A DNA stretch of 64,000 bases from Bizionia sp. (GTDB lineage Bacteria > Bacteroidota > Bacteroidia > Flavobacteriales > Flavobacteriaceae), in contig JAHDHI010000007.1 of assembly GCA_020631395.1 (NCBI GenBank), forward strand, positions 1-64,000, written 5' to 3'. The position numbers and the translations under genes are program-made. Of this stretch, positions 1-7,726 are shown piece after piece (within the stretch, counting starts at the first letter, position 1; each line of letters starts with the position of its first letter). Below the pieces are notes generated by a model. That model made no database searches. It saw only the letters and a program-made list of their open reading frames with translations, and was not told the DNA's origin.

Positions 1-642
1 AAACAACAGAAAAGTCGCTTAGAAATTTATACCAAATTTACTAGGTAGTCCAGTTACAACAAGAAGAGAATAGAGATATAGCTAGTCAAATTAATAACTT
101 TCTTCAAGAGAATGGCTGTAATGAAGACACTCAACAATTTGCAACAAATGCAATAAGTGCCCTTGTTAATGAGGAAATTACTACTTTCGAAGAGCACTTT
201 ACTATTGAGAATATAAATCCAAACTGTGAGAGCTTTAATTATTCTCGAGTTGGAGGGACCAATTGGCAATGTGCGGCAGTTTCAAATGTACGAGAACTGT
301 TTTTAATTTTAAATTGGGAGTGTACAGGTTTTGATTGGGGTATTTTTACTCAACCACTATATTTTCAACTCCCTATTAATCTGCAATACCCACTAGATTC
401 AGGAGCGACTAAAATACAGTCTGCTGTTTTATTACAATTAGGTTTTGAAAATTTTGATGCTTGGTATCAACAAAATGGTTGTGCTACAACTCCAACTGCA
501 ATGGAACAACAACTTTTAGATTATATAAAAGATGAATTTGAATATTATGGTGGAAAATGTAACTCTAACACCTCCTTTAGGTTTTACAGGTACTCCAACA
601 CCATATAAGAACTCTTGGATTGGATATGGTGACTGTTTGTAA
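1..642 (+). pseudogene. Decayed C-terminal end of a polymorphic-toxin-like secreted protein
   Basis: A coding-like stretch enters from outside the window and is broken. One frame reads from about 45 to a stop at 606-608 and contains the motif FLQENGCNEDTQQFATNAI, a helical motif I know from large Bacteroidota surface proteins with variable C-termini. The same frame has a TAG at 42-44. Near 541-560 the reading shifts to another frame that ends GTPTPYKNSWIGYGDCL with a stop at 640-642. That ending resembles the extreme C-termini of flavobacterial Rhs-like or polymorphic toxins, which often finish in TPTxYKTNxxGxGxC. The next gene starts nine bases after the stop, as expected for an immunity gene. 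The stop and the shift argue for a pseudogene. The toxin activity cannot be read from this end. The family assignment is from memory of similar proteins. Confidence 0.55.
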
Positions 643-651
643 TAAAAATAT

Positions 652-1686
652 ATGAAGTGCTTTTTTAAGATAATTGTAGTATTAAATTTTTTAACTTGTT
701 TCTCTCAAACTGATGCAATGAAAAACGATAGTATTTTTATACTCGACAAGAATCTATTAAAGCAAGATTTCACAAAATACTCTTCCCTCTTTCAAGAAAT
801 GACTATGATAGAAGCACAAGAAAAAGGAATTTATGGAGGAGGGTTAAATTATTTATATATTGGAGAACAATTATTCTTTTTAAATCGTGAAGTAAAAAAG
901 CTAGCTATCAAAGTAGAAGATAATGAAATAAACGATGTACGTTTTGAGGTTAATTATGTGGAGGGAGAAGAAATAACCAATGGACTTATAGAATTATACG
1001 GATATCCCTCTGGAGGGCGTATGAATCCAGGTTTGCCAAAATTAAAGGATGAGGCAAAAGGTGATAAAGATTTCTCTAATTATATTTATGAGAATTTCAC
1101 GGCTTTATCTTGGCAAGAAAAGAATAATGATAGCTATATAGCTGTTACCAATTTTAAGCACAATAGGTATTTTATTGAAGCAGAGAATAAACTTTGGGTT
1201 CATTTTAGCTTAAGGAAAGAACCACGATCTTTATTAACACGCCCTAGATATAGAAGTTTCCTTGGGAAAAACATATTTGATATTTCTCTTTTGGGGATTG
1301 AACCCGAAGAACTTGAGGAAAATAGATATAGCATAACGATAGGTGAACAGCAAGAGTTTGGTAGGTCTTTTAGTCGTGTAATTTTTACAACAAAAGATAG
1401 CGGCAATATAGAAACCGTAAAAATAATTATAGATGGTAGTCTAGAAAAATCATTTTTAAATGAAGCAATCAAAGAATTAGGAGAGCCTAATCGTATTCAA
1501 GTAATTGATGGAGCCAAGACAATAAACCATACAATGACGCTTGAGAAAATCATATCGAATTATGAAGATTCTTTTAAGAAATTATCTTTATTTCTGGTTT
1601 GGCAAAATGAAGGATGCCAAATAGAAACTTATATAAGACACAAAGTAAATTTAAGTGAAATTGTTTTTAAAGATAATAAGGATTAG
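652..1686 (+). CDS. Secreted immunity-like protein of unknown family (344 aa)
   Basis: The ATG at 652 opens a 344-residue protein with an N-terminal signal sequence (hydrophobic residues 5-17, then CFSQTDA). No catalytic motif was recognised. The C-terminal half, around FDISLLGIEPEELEE and the later IKELGEPNRIQVIDGAKT, resembles parts of the protein at 1979-2518 (KFSDLIGKDYSEVEH and DYGTPDTIRILDN), so the two look like distant paralogues. The gene lies directly after a toxin-like 3' end, the usual place for an immunity gene, and the signal peptide would put the product in the periplasm or at the outer membrane. Immunity function is inferred only from position and the paralogue array. It could also be an orphan secreted protein. 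Confidence 0.6.
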   Translation: MKCFFKIIVVLNFLTCFSQTDAMKNDSIFILDKNLLKQDFTKYSSLFQEMTMIEAQEKGIYGGGLNYLYIGEQLFFLNREVKKLAIKVEDNEINDVRFEVNYVEGEEITNGLIELYGYPSGGRMNPGLPKLKDEAKGDKDFSNYIYENFTALSWQEKNNDSYIAVTNFKHNRYFIEAENKLWVHFSLRKEPRSLLTRPRYRSFLGKNIFDISLLGIEPEELEENRYSITIGEQQEFGRSFSRVIFTTKDSGNIETVKIIIDGSLEKSFLNEAIKELGEPNRIQVIDGAKTINHTMTLEKIISNYEDSFKKLSLFLVWQNEGCQIETYIRHKVNLSEIVFKDNKD

Positions 1687-1721
1687 GGCAAGCCAAAGAG
1701 TGTAATTTGCTAGAGATAAAT

Positions 1722-1925
1722 ATGATTAAATTATTATTAGTTTTAGTTTTAAATGTTAATAACCATTCTATGGATGATATAAAGTTTGAGGACTTATTAG
1801 GTAAGCATATTTCAGTTGCAAAAGATTTCACTGGAAGTGACTTTAAAGCTAGTAATTATGGGTCAAAGTTTTATGGGAACAGTAGGAGGTCAAATGGTGG
1901 TTCAACCACCTTTCAATATCCCTAG
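1722..1925 (+). pseudogene. Truncated immunity-like gene
   Basis: The ATG at 1722 opens a frame whose product begins MIKLLLVLVLNVNNHS and continues IKFEDLLGKHISVAKDF. This parallels the start of the next intact gene (MKTSILLMLFVQSINP then IKFSDLIGKDYSEVEH). The similarity stops after about 50 residues, near KFYG, which matches YYYG in the paralogue. The frame then runs meaninglessly through a second toxin tail and stops at 1923-1925. It looks like an immunity gene cut by recombination, with the 3' end of another toxin gene joined to it. The junction lies around 1860-1875 but cannot be fixed exactly. Confidence 0.5.
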
Positions 1926-1977
1926 CCCCGTTCCTTATTTAACTCATATGGGAGGTGCAACAACTGATTGTAATTAA
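1873..1977 (+). pseudogene. 3' remnant of a second toxin-like gene
   Basis: In a different frame from the truncated immunity gene, 1873-1977 reads as a tail containing MGTVGGQMVVQPPFNIP and ending GGATTDCN before TAA at 1975-1977. The Pro- and Gly-rich run and the Cys near the end match the style of the tail ending at 642. The stop lies one base before the ATG of the next gene, so the same toxin-then-immunity order occurs twice. No upstream part of this toxin gene is present, so this is a cassette scar rather than a functional gene. Confidence 0.45.
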
Positions 1978-1978
1978 T

Positions 1979-2518
1979 ATGAAAACATCAATATTACTAA
2001 TGTTATTCGTTCAATCCATAAACCCTATCAAATTTTCAGATTTGATAGGGAAAGATTATTCAGAAGTCGAGCATATTTTATCTGACAAGCTTGATACTGG
2101 AAGACATGGGAAAGGTTCTTTTTATCCTAGGGACTCCAAATGGGAGTACTATTATGGTATGCCTTACAATGTTTTACTTGTGACAACAAATGAGCAAGAC
2201 ATCATAACATCTCTAACCGTTGCATTCGTAGATCAAATCGATCAAGTTTTTTATGATTTATTTGCTGAGGATTATGGAACCCCAGACACTATTCGCATAT
2301 TGGATAATACATCTATTGAAAGCGAGGGGATTTTAGAAACGGAAGTGGGCACTCAACATTTGAAGGGGGGCAAATACACCACACGAGAAGGTACATTTGA
2401 AGAGGAGCCTTTATTTATGTTTTGGTATAGAGAAAAATTCGATATTCAATGTTTTACAAGGGATGAGCCAAAGATAACCACATTGACTTTTTCCATTCCA
2501 AAAGCTAAAAATATGTGA
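1979..2518 (+). CDS. Secreted immunity-like protein, paralogue of the gene at 652 (179 aa)
   Basis: I chose the ATG at 1979 because it yields a signal-peptide-like start (MKTSILLMLFVQSI) and follows the preceding TAA by one base. An upstream in-frame ATG at 1955 would add eight residues with no signal character. The mature protein of about 160 residues carries KFSDLIGKDYSEVEH and DYGTPDTIRILDN, segments echoed in the 344-residue protein upstream and, for the first, in the truncated copy between them. No enzyme motif is visible. By position it is the immunity partner of the toxin tail ending at 1977. If that toxin is gone, it may remain as an orphan defence against toxins of other strains. Confidence 0.6.
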   Translation: MKTSILLMLFVQSINPIKFSDLIGKDYSEVEHILSDKLDTGRHGKGSFYPRDSKWEYYYGMPYNVLLVTTNEQDIITSLTVAFVDQIDQVFYDLFAEDYGTPDTIRILDNTSIESEGILETEVGTQHLKGGKYTTREGTFEEEPLFMFWYREKFDIQCFTRDEPKITTLTFSIPKAKNM

Positions 2519-3057
2519 TAGAATTTCATCAATCAAAATATGTTCCCTTATTCCTTCAAGCAAAAATAAACATAACCACCCTATTACTAAAGGATGACAG
2601 GTTTAATCAGAGGTAGAATCGTCCTTAGCGGAGAGCATATCAATATAGCGTAATCTGCAGCAGCAGATTTGTGCTATTTCTTTGGGAGAAAATAAATGTG
2701 GACTTGCATCATTAAAAGACAATGGATTACAAGTCTCTTATTTCCAATATTATTTTTTATTGAAAAAAATCATTTTTTTAGTAGGGTAAATCACATATTA
2801 ACTGTTTTTAAAGCGTAAATCTGATATGATAAAAGCGTTACATATCATTGTTTATGACAATTAAGATGTAATTATTTGTTTGGGAGTTGAATGATGAAAC
2901 ACAAAGCAAGTAGAAATACTTACAAGAAACATTGTTCATTACGAATTTTCACATCAAAAGAACACTTCATATAGTCCAACATAGTTTTATTCAAAACGTG
3001 TTGGACTTCTTTTTTATAGATACCATGATTATTAACTGCAAATAGGCGAAACCCGTA
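2519..3057. other. Long AT-rich intergenic region, no convincing gene
   Basis: No protein gene is convincing here. A perfect 7-bp stem with a 4-base loop lies at 2652-2669 (AATCTGC / GCAGATT). An ATG at 2891 opens only 27 codons, rich in Lys and His, and its stop at 2972-2974 runs into the terminator hairpin that follows. It could be a short peptide gene or chance. The stretch probably contains more debris of the toxin-immunity locus. Confidence 0.5.
2973..3013 (+). terminator. Rho-independent terminator
   Basis: AGTCCAACA (2973-2981) pairs perfectly with TGTTGGACT (2999-3007). Inside the loop GTTTT and AAAAC can extend the stem. A T-rich run (CTTCTTTTTT) follows on the plus strand, and no T-run exists on the minus side, so it serves plus-strand transcripts coming from the immunity-like genes or from the intergenic region. 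Confidence 0.7.
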
Positions 3058-3654
3058 CTAGCCTTTTCTTCTTTCCAACAAAATCATCATCATGAAACTT
3101 AAAACAATGCGTTCATCGTCATCATTGTCCATAGGCTTCAACTTTTCCAATTGAAATTTTCTACCAAAGAAAGACGGTTCCTTTTTCAATCTGGCGATGC
3201 CCTGCCCCTTTAAATCTGATACTGTATAAGACGGATTGAAAAAATACCCCGTAAACATTGACAATATTGGTATTTGACCTAACAATGAATCAAAGAACTT
3301 AACCCAAGCATTGTCTTCCCTTATATGGTATTGCAATTTTTTATTTTGATCTATCACCTCGTATTTTGCCTTCCAAATGGACGCAAATCCCTTTCTTGCA
3401 ATCTTGCCTATTTCCTTTCCTCTAGCATCTGTAAAATTATATGCTGCTGAAAAATCGATCCAAGAATCTGCTGCTATCTTGTAATTGACAACGGATTTGT
3501 CCTCATTGCCATATATGGTAATCGCCTCTTTCAGTTTAAACATTTTTTGCCTTACATAGGCAATCGTTTTTCCTGAAGCATCAGTTGCCGTAAAGTCATT
3601 GGCAAGCGTAGTCACATTAAACTTGAAATCTATTGGAAACTTTAAGTCGTTCAT
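3058..3654 (-). CDS. LURP-one-related / tubby-C-like family protein (198 aa)
   Basis: A soluble 198-residue protein with no signal peptide. It is built of alternating beta-strand-like segments, each containing a motif of the type 'DxxGKxIAYVRQK' or 'DARGKEIGKIARK'. This repeating pattern is typical of the LURP-one-related / tubby C-terminal (scramblase-like) fold, a 12-strand barrel around a central hydrophobic helix. A hydrophobic stretch around residues 124-140 (GQIPILSMFTGYFF) may correspond to that helix. The bacterial members have no firmly established reaction; lipid binding is known for the eukaryotic relatives. It is followed 38 bases upstream by terC on the same strand, so the two may be co-transcribed. 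Confidence 0.75.
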   Translation of the reverse strand: MNDLKFPIDFKFNVTTLANDFTATDASGKTIAYVRQKMFKLKEAITIYGNEDKSVVNYKIAADSWIDFSAAYNFTDARGKEIGKIARKGFASIWKAKYEVIDQNKKLQYHIREDNAWVKFFDSLLGQIPILSMFTGYFFNPSYTVSDLKGQGIARLKKEPSFFGRKFQLEKLKPMDNDDDERIVLSFMMMILLERRKG

Positions 3655-3692
3655 TTAAATGAGGATTATTTTATCGAATGGGGCAATCTTTA

Positions 3693-4508
3693 TTATTGAA
3701 TCGTATCGTTTTCTTTCTCTCTTATCAATTTCTTTTGGTAACGGCCTTGTACCACATCTATGATCACCAAAATAACGATGACGAAATAGAATGTCGTCTT
3801 ACTCATTGGCACGATTTCATTTCCAAAAAGCTTTAAATGTGCCAAATGGCCACCTTCTGTCAACAACATTATCCCAACTATGAAAAGAATGAAAAGTCCC
3901 AAGACCTCGTACATTCTATTCTTGGCCAGAAAGACAGATATCTTATCTGCCATAACCAACATGAGCAATCCACTGATCACAATTGCTATTGCCATAACTA
4001 TAAATGCCGTCGTTGAATCTTCTATGTCGCTTGTCAAGCCTATTGCTGCCAAAATAGAGTCGAAGGAAAAAACCAAATTCATTATAACGATACTTGTAAC
4101 CACTGCATTTGCAGATTTTGTTCTTTTGCCATTTCCATCTCCTTCAACCGAATGGCTTAAATCCTTAACAGAAATCATATGCCATATTTCCTTAATTGCC
4201 GTGTAGATTATGAAAGCTCCTCCTGCTAGAACAATTATGCTGTGCCCATTGAAGGCAAAATGCACTATGTCCTTTACTTCTCCCGTCAACCAAGAAAACG
4301 GTTCTTTAAAAAAATCTATAATGGAAACCAAGACAAATAACAATACGATTCTAAGAACTATCGCTATCAATATGCCCACTTTACGAACTTTCTTTTGATC
4401 GGATAGCGGGGCTTTCTTTGATTCTAAAGAGATATACAACAAGTTGTCAAATCCGAGAACAGCTTGTAACATTATAAGCATCAAAAGTGTAAAGATAATT
4501 TCTACCAT
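3693..4508 (-). CDS. TerC/Alx family integral membrane protein (271 aa)
   Basis: An integral inner-membrane protein with about seven hydrophobic helices. It carries the two TerC family signatures: FDNLLYIS near residues 20-27, with Asp21, and NLVFSFDSILAAIG around residues 144-157, with Asp150. The family includes tellurite-resistance TerC and the manganese exporters Alx/MeeF. The buried acidic residues fit metal-ion transport, and recent work on the family links it to loading manganese onto exported enzymes. Length is typical for the short bacterial form. It lies 14 bases downstream of pssA on the same strand, which suggests one transcript. The exact substrate cannot be read from sequence. 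Confidence 0.88.
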   Translation of the reverse strand: MVEIIFTLLMLIMLQAVLGFDNLLYISLESKKAPLSDQKKVRKVGILIAIVLRIVLLFVLVSIIDFFKEPFSWLTGEVKDIVHFAFNGHSIIVLAGGAFIIYTAIKEIWHMISVKDLSHSVEGDGNGKRTKSANAVVTSIVIMNLVFSFDSILAAIGLTSDIEDSTTAFIVMAIAIVISGLLMLVMADKISVFLAKNRMYEVLGLFILFIVGIMLLTEGGHLAHLKLFGNEIVPMSKTTFYFVIVILVIIDVVQGRYQKKLIREKENDTIQ

Positions 4509-4522
4509 TGGTATTTTTGTAT

Positions 4523-5275
4523 TTAGTGTTTTTTATTCAGTAAAGATAGAATGATATAAATTGCAATAACGAGAGGGATTGCAGCGAAATGTAAAACTAT
4601 GATCAATACTAAGCTCAATACTATGAAAACATAGCGTACGGCATTGTTTTTAAAGCTCCAATCCTTGAATTTCAATGCAAATAGCTTGATGTTGGCGTTT
4701 AACAAATAACAGCTCAACAATGACAATCCGATCAAAAACCATTTGTTCAAAATGATGCTGTTTATCAAATCATTGTCTTGAAACTGCATGATCATAGGCA
4801 ACGACAATATCAACAATGCATTTGCCGGTGTAGGCACTCCTTTAAAGTAACTTTGTTGATCTTCGTCTATGTTAAACTTAGCCAAACGGTAAGCAGAAGC
4901 AAGGGTAACGAATAAACCAACCAATGCTATTGGCGCAAATTTAAAATCATTGAAATGCACAATGGAATTCCACTCTCCCGACAAATCCACAAACTCAGCA
5001 TCAGCACAACTCAAGGCAATGAGCTTGAACATGACTATTCCTGGCACCAATCCACTTGTAACCATATCCGCCAAAGAGTCCAATTGGAGCCCCAATTCAC
5101 TCTGTACTTTCAACTTCCTTGCAAAGAATCCATCAAAAAAATCAAAGAATATACCTAAAAAAACGAAAAAAGCTGCGACTACGAAATGATCGTTGACGGC
5201 AAACAATACGGCAATGCTACCGCTAAGCAAGTTAAGGAGCGTTATGGCGTTTGGGATGAATTTCTTAAAGGACAT
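4523..5275 (-). CDS. pssA: CDP-diacylglycerol--serine O-phosphatidyltransferase
   Basis: The enzyme condenses CDP-diacylglycerol with L-serine to give phosphatidylserine, the precursor of phosphatidylethanolamine, in the inner membrane. The CDP-alcohol phosphotransferase signature D-G-x2-A-R-x8-G-x3-D-x3-D is complete: Asp48, Gly49, Ala52, Arg53, Gly62, Asp66 and Asp70. About six to eight membrane segments follow, as in the gram-positive-type PssA found in Bacteroidota. At 250 residues it has normal length. It heads a short minus-strand group with terC and the LURP-one-like gene, and diverges from the PorV/PorQ gene. Confidence 0.9.
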   Translation of the reverse strand: MSFKKFIPNAITLLNLLSGSIAVLFAVNDHFVVAAFFVFLGIFFDFFDGFFARKLKVQSELGLQLDSLADMVTSGLVPGIVMFKLIALSCADAEFVDLSGEWNSIVHFNDFKFAPIALVGLFVTLASAYRLAKFNIDEDQQSYFKGVPTPANALLILSLPMIMQFQDNDLINSIILNKWFLIGLSLLSCYLLNANIKLFALKFKDWSFKNNAVRYVFIVLSLVLIIVLHFAAIPLVIAIYIILSLLNKKH

Positions 5276-5355
5276 TGATTAGTTTTTTGTAAAAATAGTA
5301 AAGTTTTGCTTTTTAAAAGGGATTATACAATATACTCTTGAATTTAAAGTTTAAT

Positions 5356-6459
5356 ATGTATAAAAAATATAGCATCTTTGTAAAAAAATTGCAATTGAAA
5401 TCATTTTACACAATTCTTTCATTAATAGTGACTTTGACACTATGTGGCCAGACCAAATATTCCAACGAATTCATGAACATTGGGGTCGATGCGGCTGCGC
5501 TTGGTATGAGCAATGCCGTTATTTCCAGTACTCGTGATGTAAATTCCGGATATTGGAATCCTGCAGGTCTCGTACATTTGGAAGACAAGCAAATGGCATT
5601 GATGCATTCCAGCTATTTTGCTAATATAGCCAATTATGACTATGCAGCTTTTGCCATGCCCATTGACAATAGAAGTGCCTTAGGCATTTCCTTGATTCGT
5701 TTTGCCGTCGATGACATTCTGGACACCACGCAACTCATAGATGATCAAGGCAACATAAATTACGATCGTATACGCCTATTCTCCACTGCCGATTATGGAT
5801 TGACTTTTTCTTATGCCCGAAAATTGCCAATAGAAGGCCTCAACTATGGTGTGAATGCAAAAATAATTCGTAGAGTCATTGGGGATTTTGCCAACTCTTG
5901 GGGATTTGGTTTAGATGCAGCGATTCAATTCGAAACGCAAAACAATTGGAAATTTGGCATAATGGCCAGAGACATAACGACGACTTTCAACTCATGGAGT
6001 TATGATGAAGAGGCTTTTGCCAGAGTGCAAAATGCAGTGGAAAACCAAAATCAAGAACTTCCGGAATCGTCGGAGATTACAATTCCCAAATTACAGATAG
6101 GGATTTCGAAGAATTACGTATTCCATTATGACTATTCGCTCCGTGCAGAATTGGCATTGAATGTTCGTTTTGAGCAAAACAATGACATCCTATCTACTTC
6201 CTTTGCAAGCATCAACCCTGCCTTGGGTTTTGAATTTGGATACATAGACATGATCTACCTTAGAACGGGAGTTGGAAATTTTCAAAATGAATTGCAAATA
6301 GACGATAGCGAAAACCTCACCTTCCAACCTAGTCTTGGCATAGGTTTCAAATACAAAGGCATTCACGTTGATTATGCATTTACGGATATTGGAGACCAAA
6401 GTGTTGCCTTGTACTCCAATGTCTTTTCCGTAAAACTCGATTTCAGCATCTTCAGATAG
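5356..6459 (+). CDS. PorV/PorQ family outer-membrane barrel protein, type IX secretion related
   Basis: I place the start at the ATG at 5356; an in-frame TTG at 5338 would only lengthen the N-terminus. Residues 1-32 form a signal peptide ending near TLTLCGQT. The mature protein begins with the family hallmark EFMNIGVDAAALGMSNAV and 'SGYWNPAGL', then alternates short polar loops with amphipathic strands and ends in Phe-Arg, as expected for an FadL-like 14-strand barrel. PorV and PorQ are attachment-complex partners of the type IX secretion system that shuttle cargo to the surface. This protein belongs to the wider family (sometimes called PorV2) and need not be PorV itself. It is followed by the DUF4105 gene eight bases downstream, so the two are probably an operon. 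Confidence 0.8.
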   Translation: MYKKYSIFVKKLQLKSFYTILSLIVTLTLCGQTKYSNEFMNIGVDAAALGMSNAVISSTRDVNSGYWNPAGLVHLEDKQMALMHSSYFANIANYDYAAFAMPIDNRSALGISLIRFAVDDILDTTQLIDDQGNINYDRIRLFSTADYGLTFSYARKLPIEGLNYGVNAKIIRRVIGDFANSWGFGLDAAIQFETQNNWKFGIMARDITTTFNSWSYDEEAFARVQNAVENQNQELPESSEITIPKLQIGISKNYVFHYDYSLRAELALNVRFEQNNDILSTSFASINPALGFEFGYIDMIYLRTGVGNFQNELQIDDSENLTFQPSLGIGFKYKGIHVDYAFTDIGDQSVALYSNVFSVKLDFSIFR

Positions 6460-6467
6460 TTTTGACT

Positions 6468-7640
6468 ATGAAAAAAATCATTTTAATTGCATTTCTTTTT
6501 CTTTGTTTTTCATCCCATTCTCAAAATCCCAACTTAAAACCCGAAGCAGAAATTAGCATCATTACCGTTGGCCCAGGCAACTTGCTCAACGATTCTTTTG
6601 GTCACAATGCATTTAGGGTGAAGACTGGGTATGTTGACATCGTATACGATTACGGCAGATACCCTTTTGACGACCCCAATTTTTACACCAATTTTGCTAG
6701 AGGGAAGTTGAAATACTTGCAAGGTGTGGCCAACTATCGTAATTTCAAAGCGCATTACATCAATCAGGATAGAACCATAAAAGAGCAAGTACTGGACTTG
6801 TCACAAGGACAAAAAAGAGAACTCTATAGTTTTTTGATTCACAACAACAAACCTGGAAACAGGGCCTATCTATATGATTTCTTTTTCGACAATTGCGCTA
6901 CAAAGATGCGAGATGTCTCTGAGCAAGTTTTAAAAAACGACATTGCCTATGAAACTCCAAAATCGTATAAGGCAGAAACCTTCAGAACACTAATCAACAA
7001 TAATTTAAACTGGAATTCTTGGGGTAGTTTTGGGATTAATGTTGCCCTAGGATCTGTAATAGACAAAGTTGCATCTCCTCGTGAATACATGTTTTTACCA
7101 GAATACATCTTTCAGTTTTTCGAAAAGGCTTCTATGAAAAGTTCTGGAATTCCCCTAGTGAAAAAGACGACCATCATCTATCAGCAAAAGGATGGCTCAA
7201 AGCATTCTCACTTTTTATCTAGTCCCTTGTTCATATTTTGTCTTCTATCCATTTTCATAATCATAATTACATATTCCAATCATAAAAACGGGACACGTTC
7301 CGTTTGGCTGGATTTTGTTTTGTTTTCAATTACCGGCATTGTCGGCATTCTTCTCTTTTTGCTTTGGTTTGCTACAGATCATACGGCCACCGCATACAAT
7401 TATAACATCCTTTGGGCTTTTCCCATTAGTTTTTTCGCAATAATTCAAGTGACCAGAAAACAGCCCAAGAAATGGTTTGTTGGCTATTTGAAATTCTTGA
7501 TCGCCATGTTGTTTCTAATGACTTTGCATTGGAGCATCGGTGTGCAAAGATTTTCTCCAGCTCTCATTCCTTTGTTACTGGCTTTGTTAATGAGATATTT
7601 TTATTTAGTTCGTTTCTATAATGCCAATTTACTTATATAA
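6468..7640 (+). CDS. DUF4105 (Lnb N-terminal domain) membrane protein (390 aa)
   Basis: The ATG at 6468 gives a signal peptide (residues 1-19). The periplasmic domain, roughly residues 25-235, has the DUF4105/Lnb_N pattern: VGPGNLLNDSFGHNAFR near the start and DNCATKMRD later, the latter a conserved Asn-Cys-x-Thr motif that looks like a papain-fold (NlpC/P60-like) cysteine site. The C-terminal 145 residues contain about five membrane helices. The domain name comes from lacto-N-biosidase fusions, but the reaction is not established. Position just after a PorV/PorQ protein hints at an envelope role. The gene converges with the polysaccharide cluster that ends at 7727. Confidence 0.8.
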   Translation: MKKIILIAFLFLCFSSHSQNPNLKPEAEISIITVGPGNLLNDSFGHNAFRVKTGYVDIVYDYGRYPFDDPNFYTNFARGKLKYLQGVANYRNFKAHYINQDRTIKEQVLDLSQGQKRELYSFLIHNNKPGNRAYLYDFFFDNCATKMRDVSEQVLKNDIAYETPKSYKAETFRTLINNNLNWNSWGSFGINVALGSVIDKVASPREYMFLPEYIFQFFEKASMKSSGIPLVKKTTIIYQQKDGSKHSHFLSSPLFIFCLLSIFIIIITYSNHKNGTRSVWLDFVLFSITGIVGILLFLLWFATDHTATAYNYNILWAFPISFFAIIQVTRKQPKKWFVGYLKFLIAMLFLMTLHWSIGVQRFSPALIPLLLALLMRYFYLVRFYNANLLI

Positions 7641-7687
7641 TGACGCATTCAAACTTGCTCATTATTAGTTCTATTTTCTTGTTCATA

Positions 7688-7712
7688 ATTTGCATAACTA
7701 CGCTATGCAAAT
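7688..7712. terminator. Palindromic hairpin between convergent genes, weak terminator candidate
   Basis: ATTTGCATA (7688-7696) pairs perfectly with TATGCAAAT (7704-7712) around a 7-base loop. It sits between the plus-strand DUF4105 gene and the minus-strand end of the polysaccharide cluster, where a two-way terminator is expected. There is no clear T-run, so termination is a guess. Confidence 0.35.
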
Positions 7713-7726
7713 GAAGGCATAAAACA

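Noticed and set aside
2583-2660. Nineteen-codon frame starting ATG ACA GGT in the long intergenic region
   Set aside because: Too short and without recognisable signals or neighbours; likely chance or debris.
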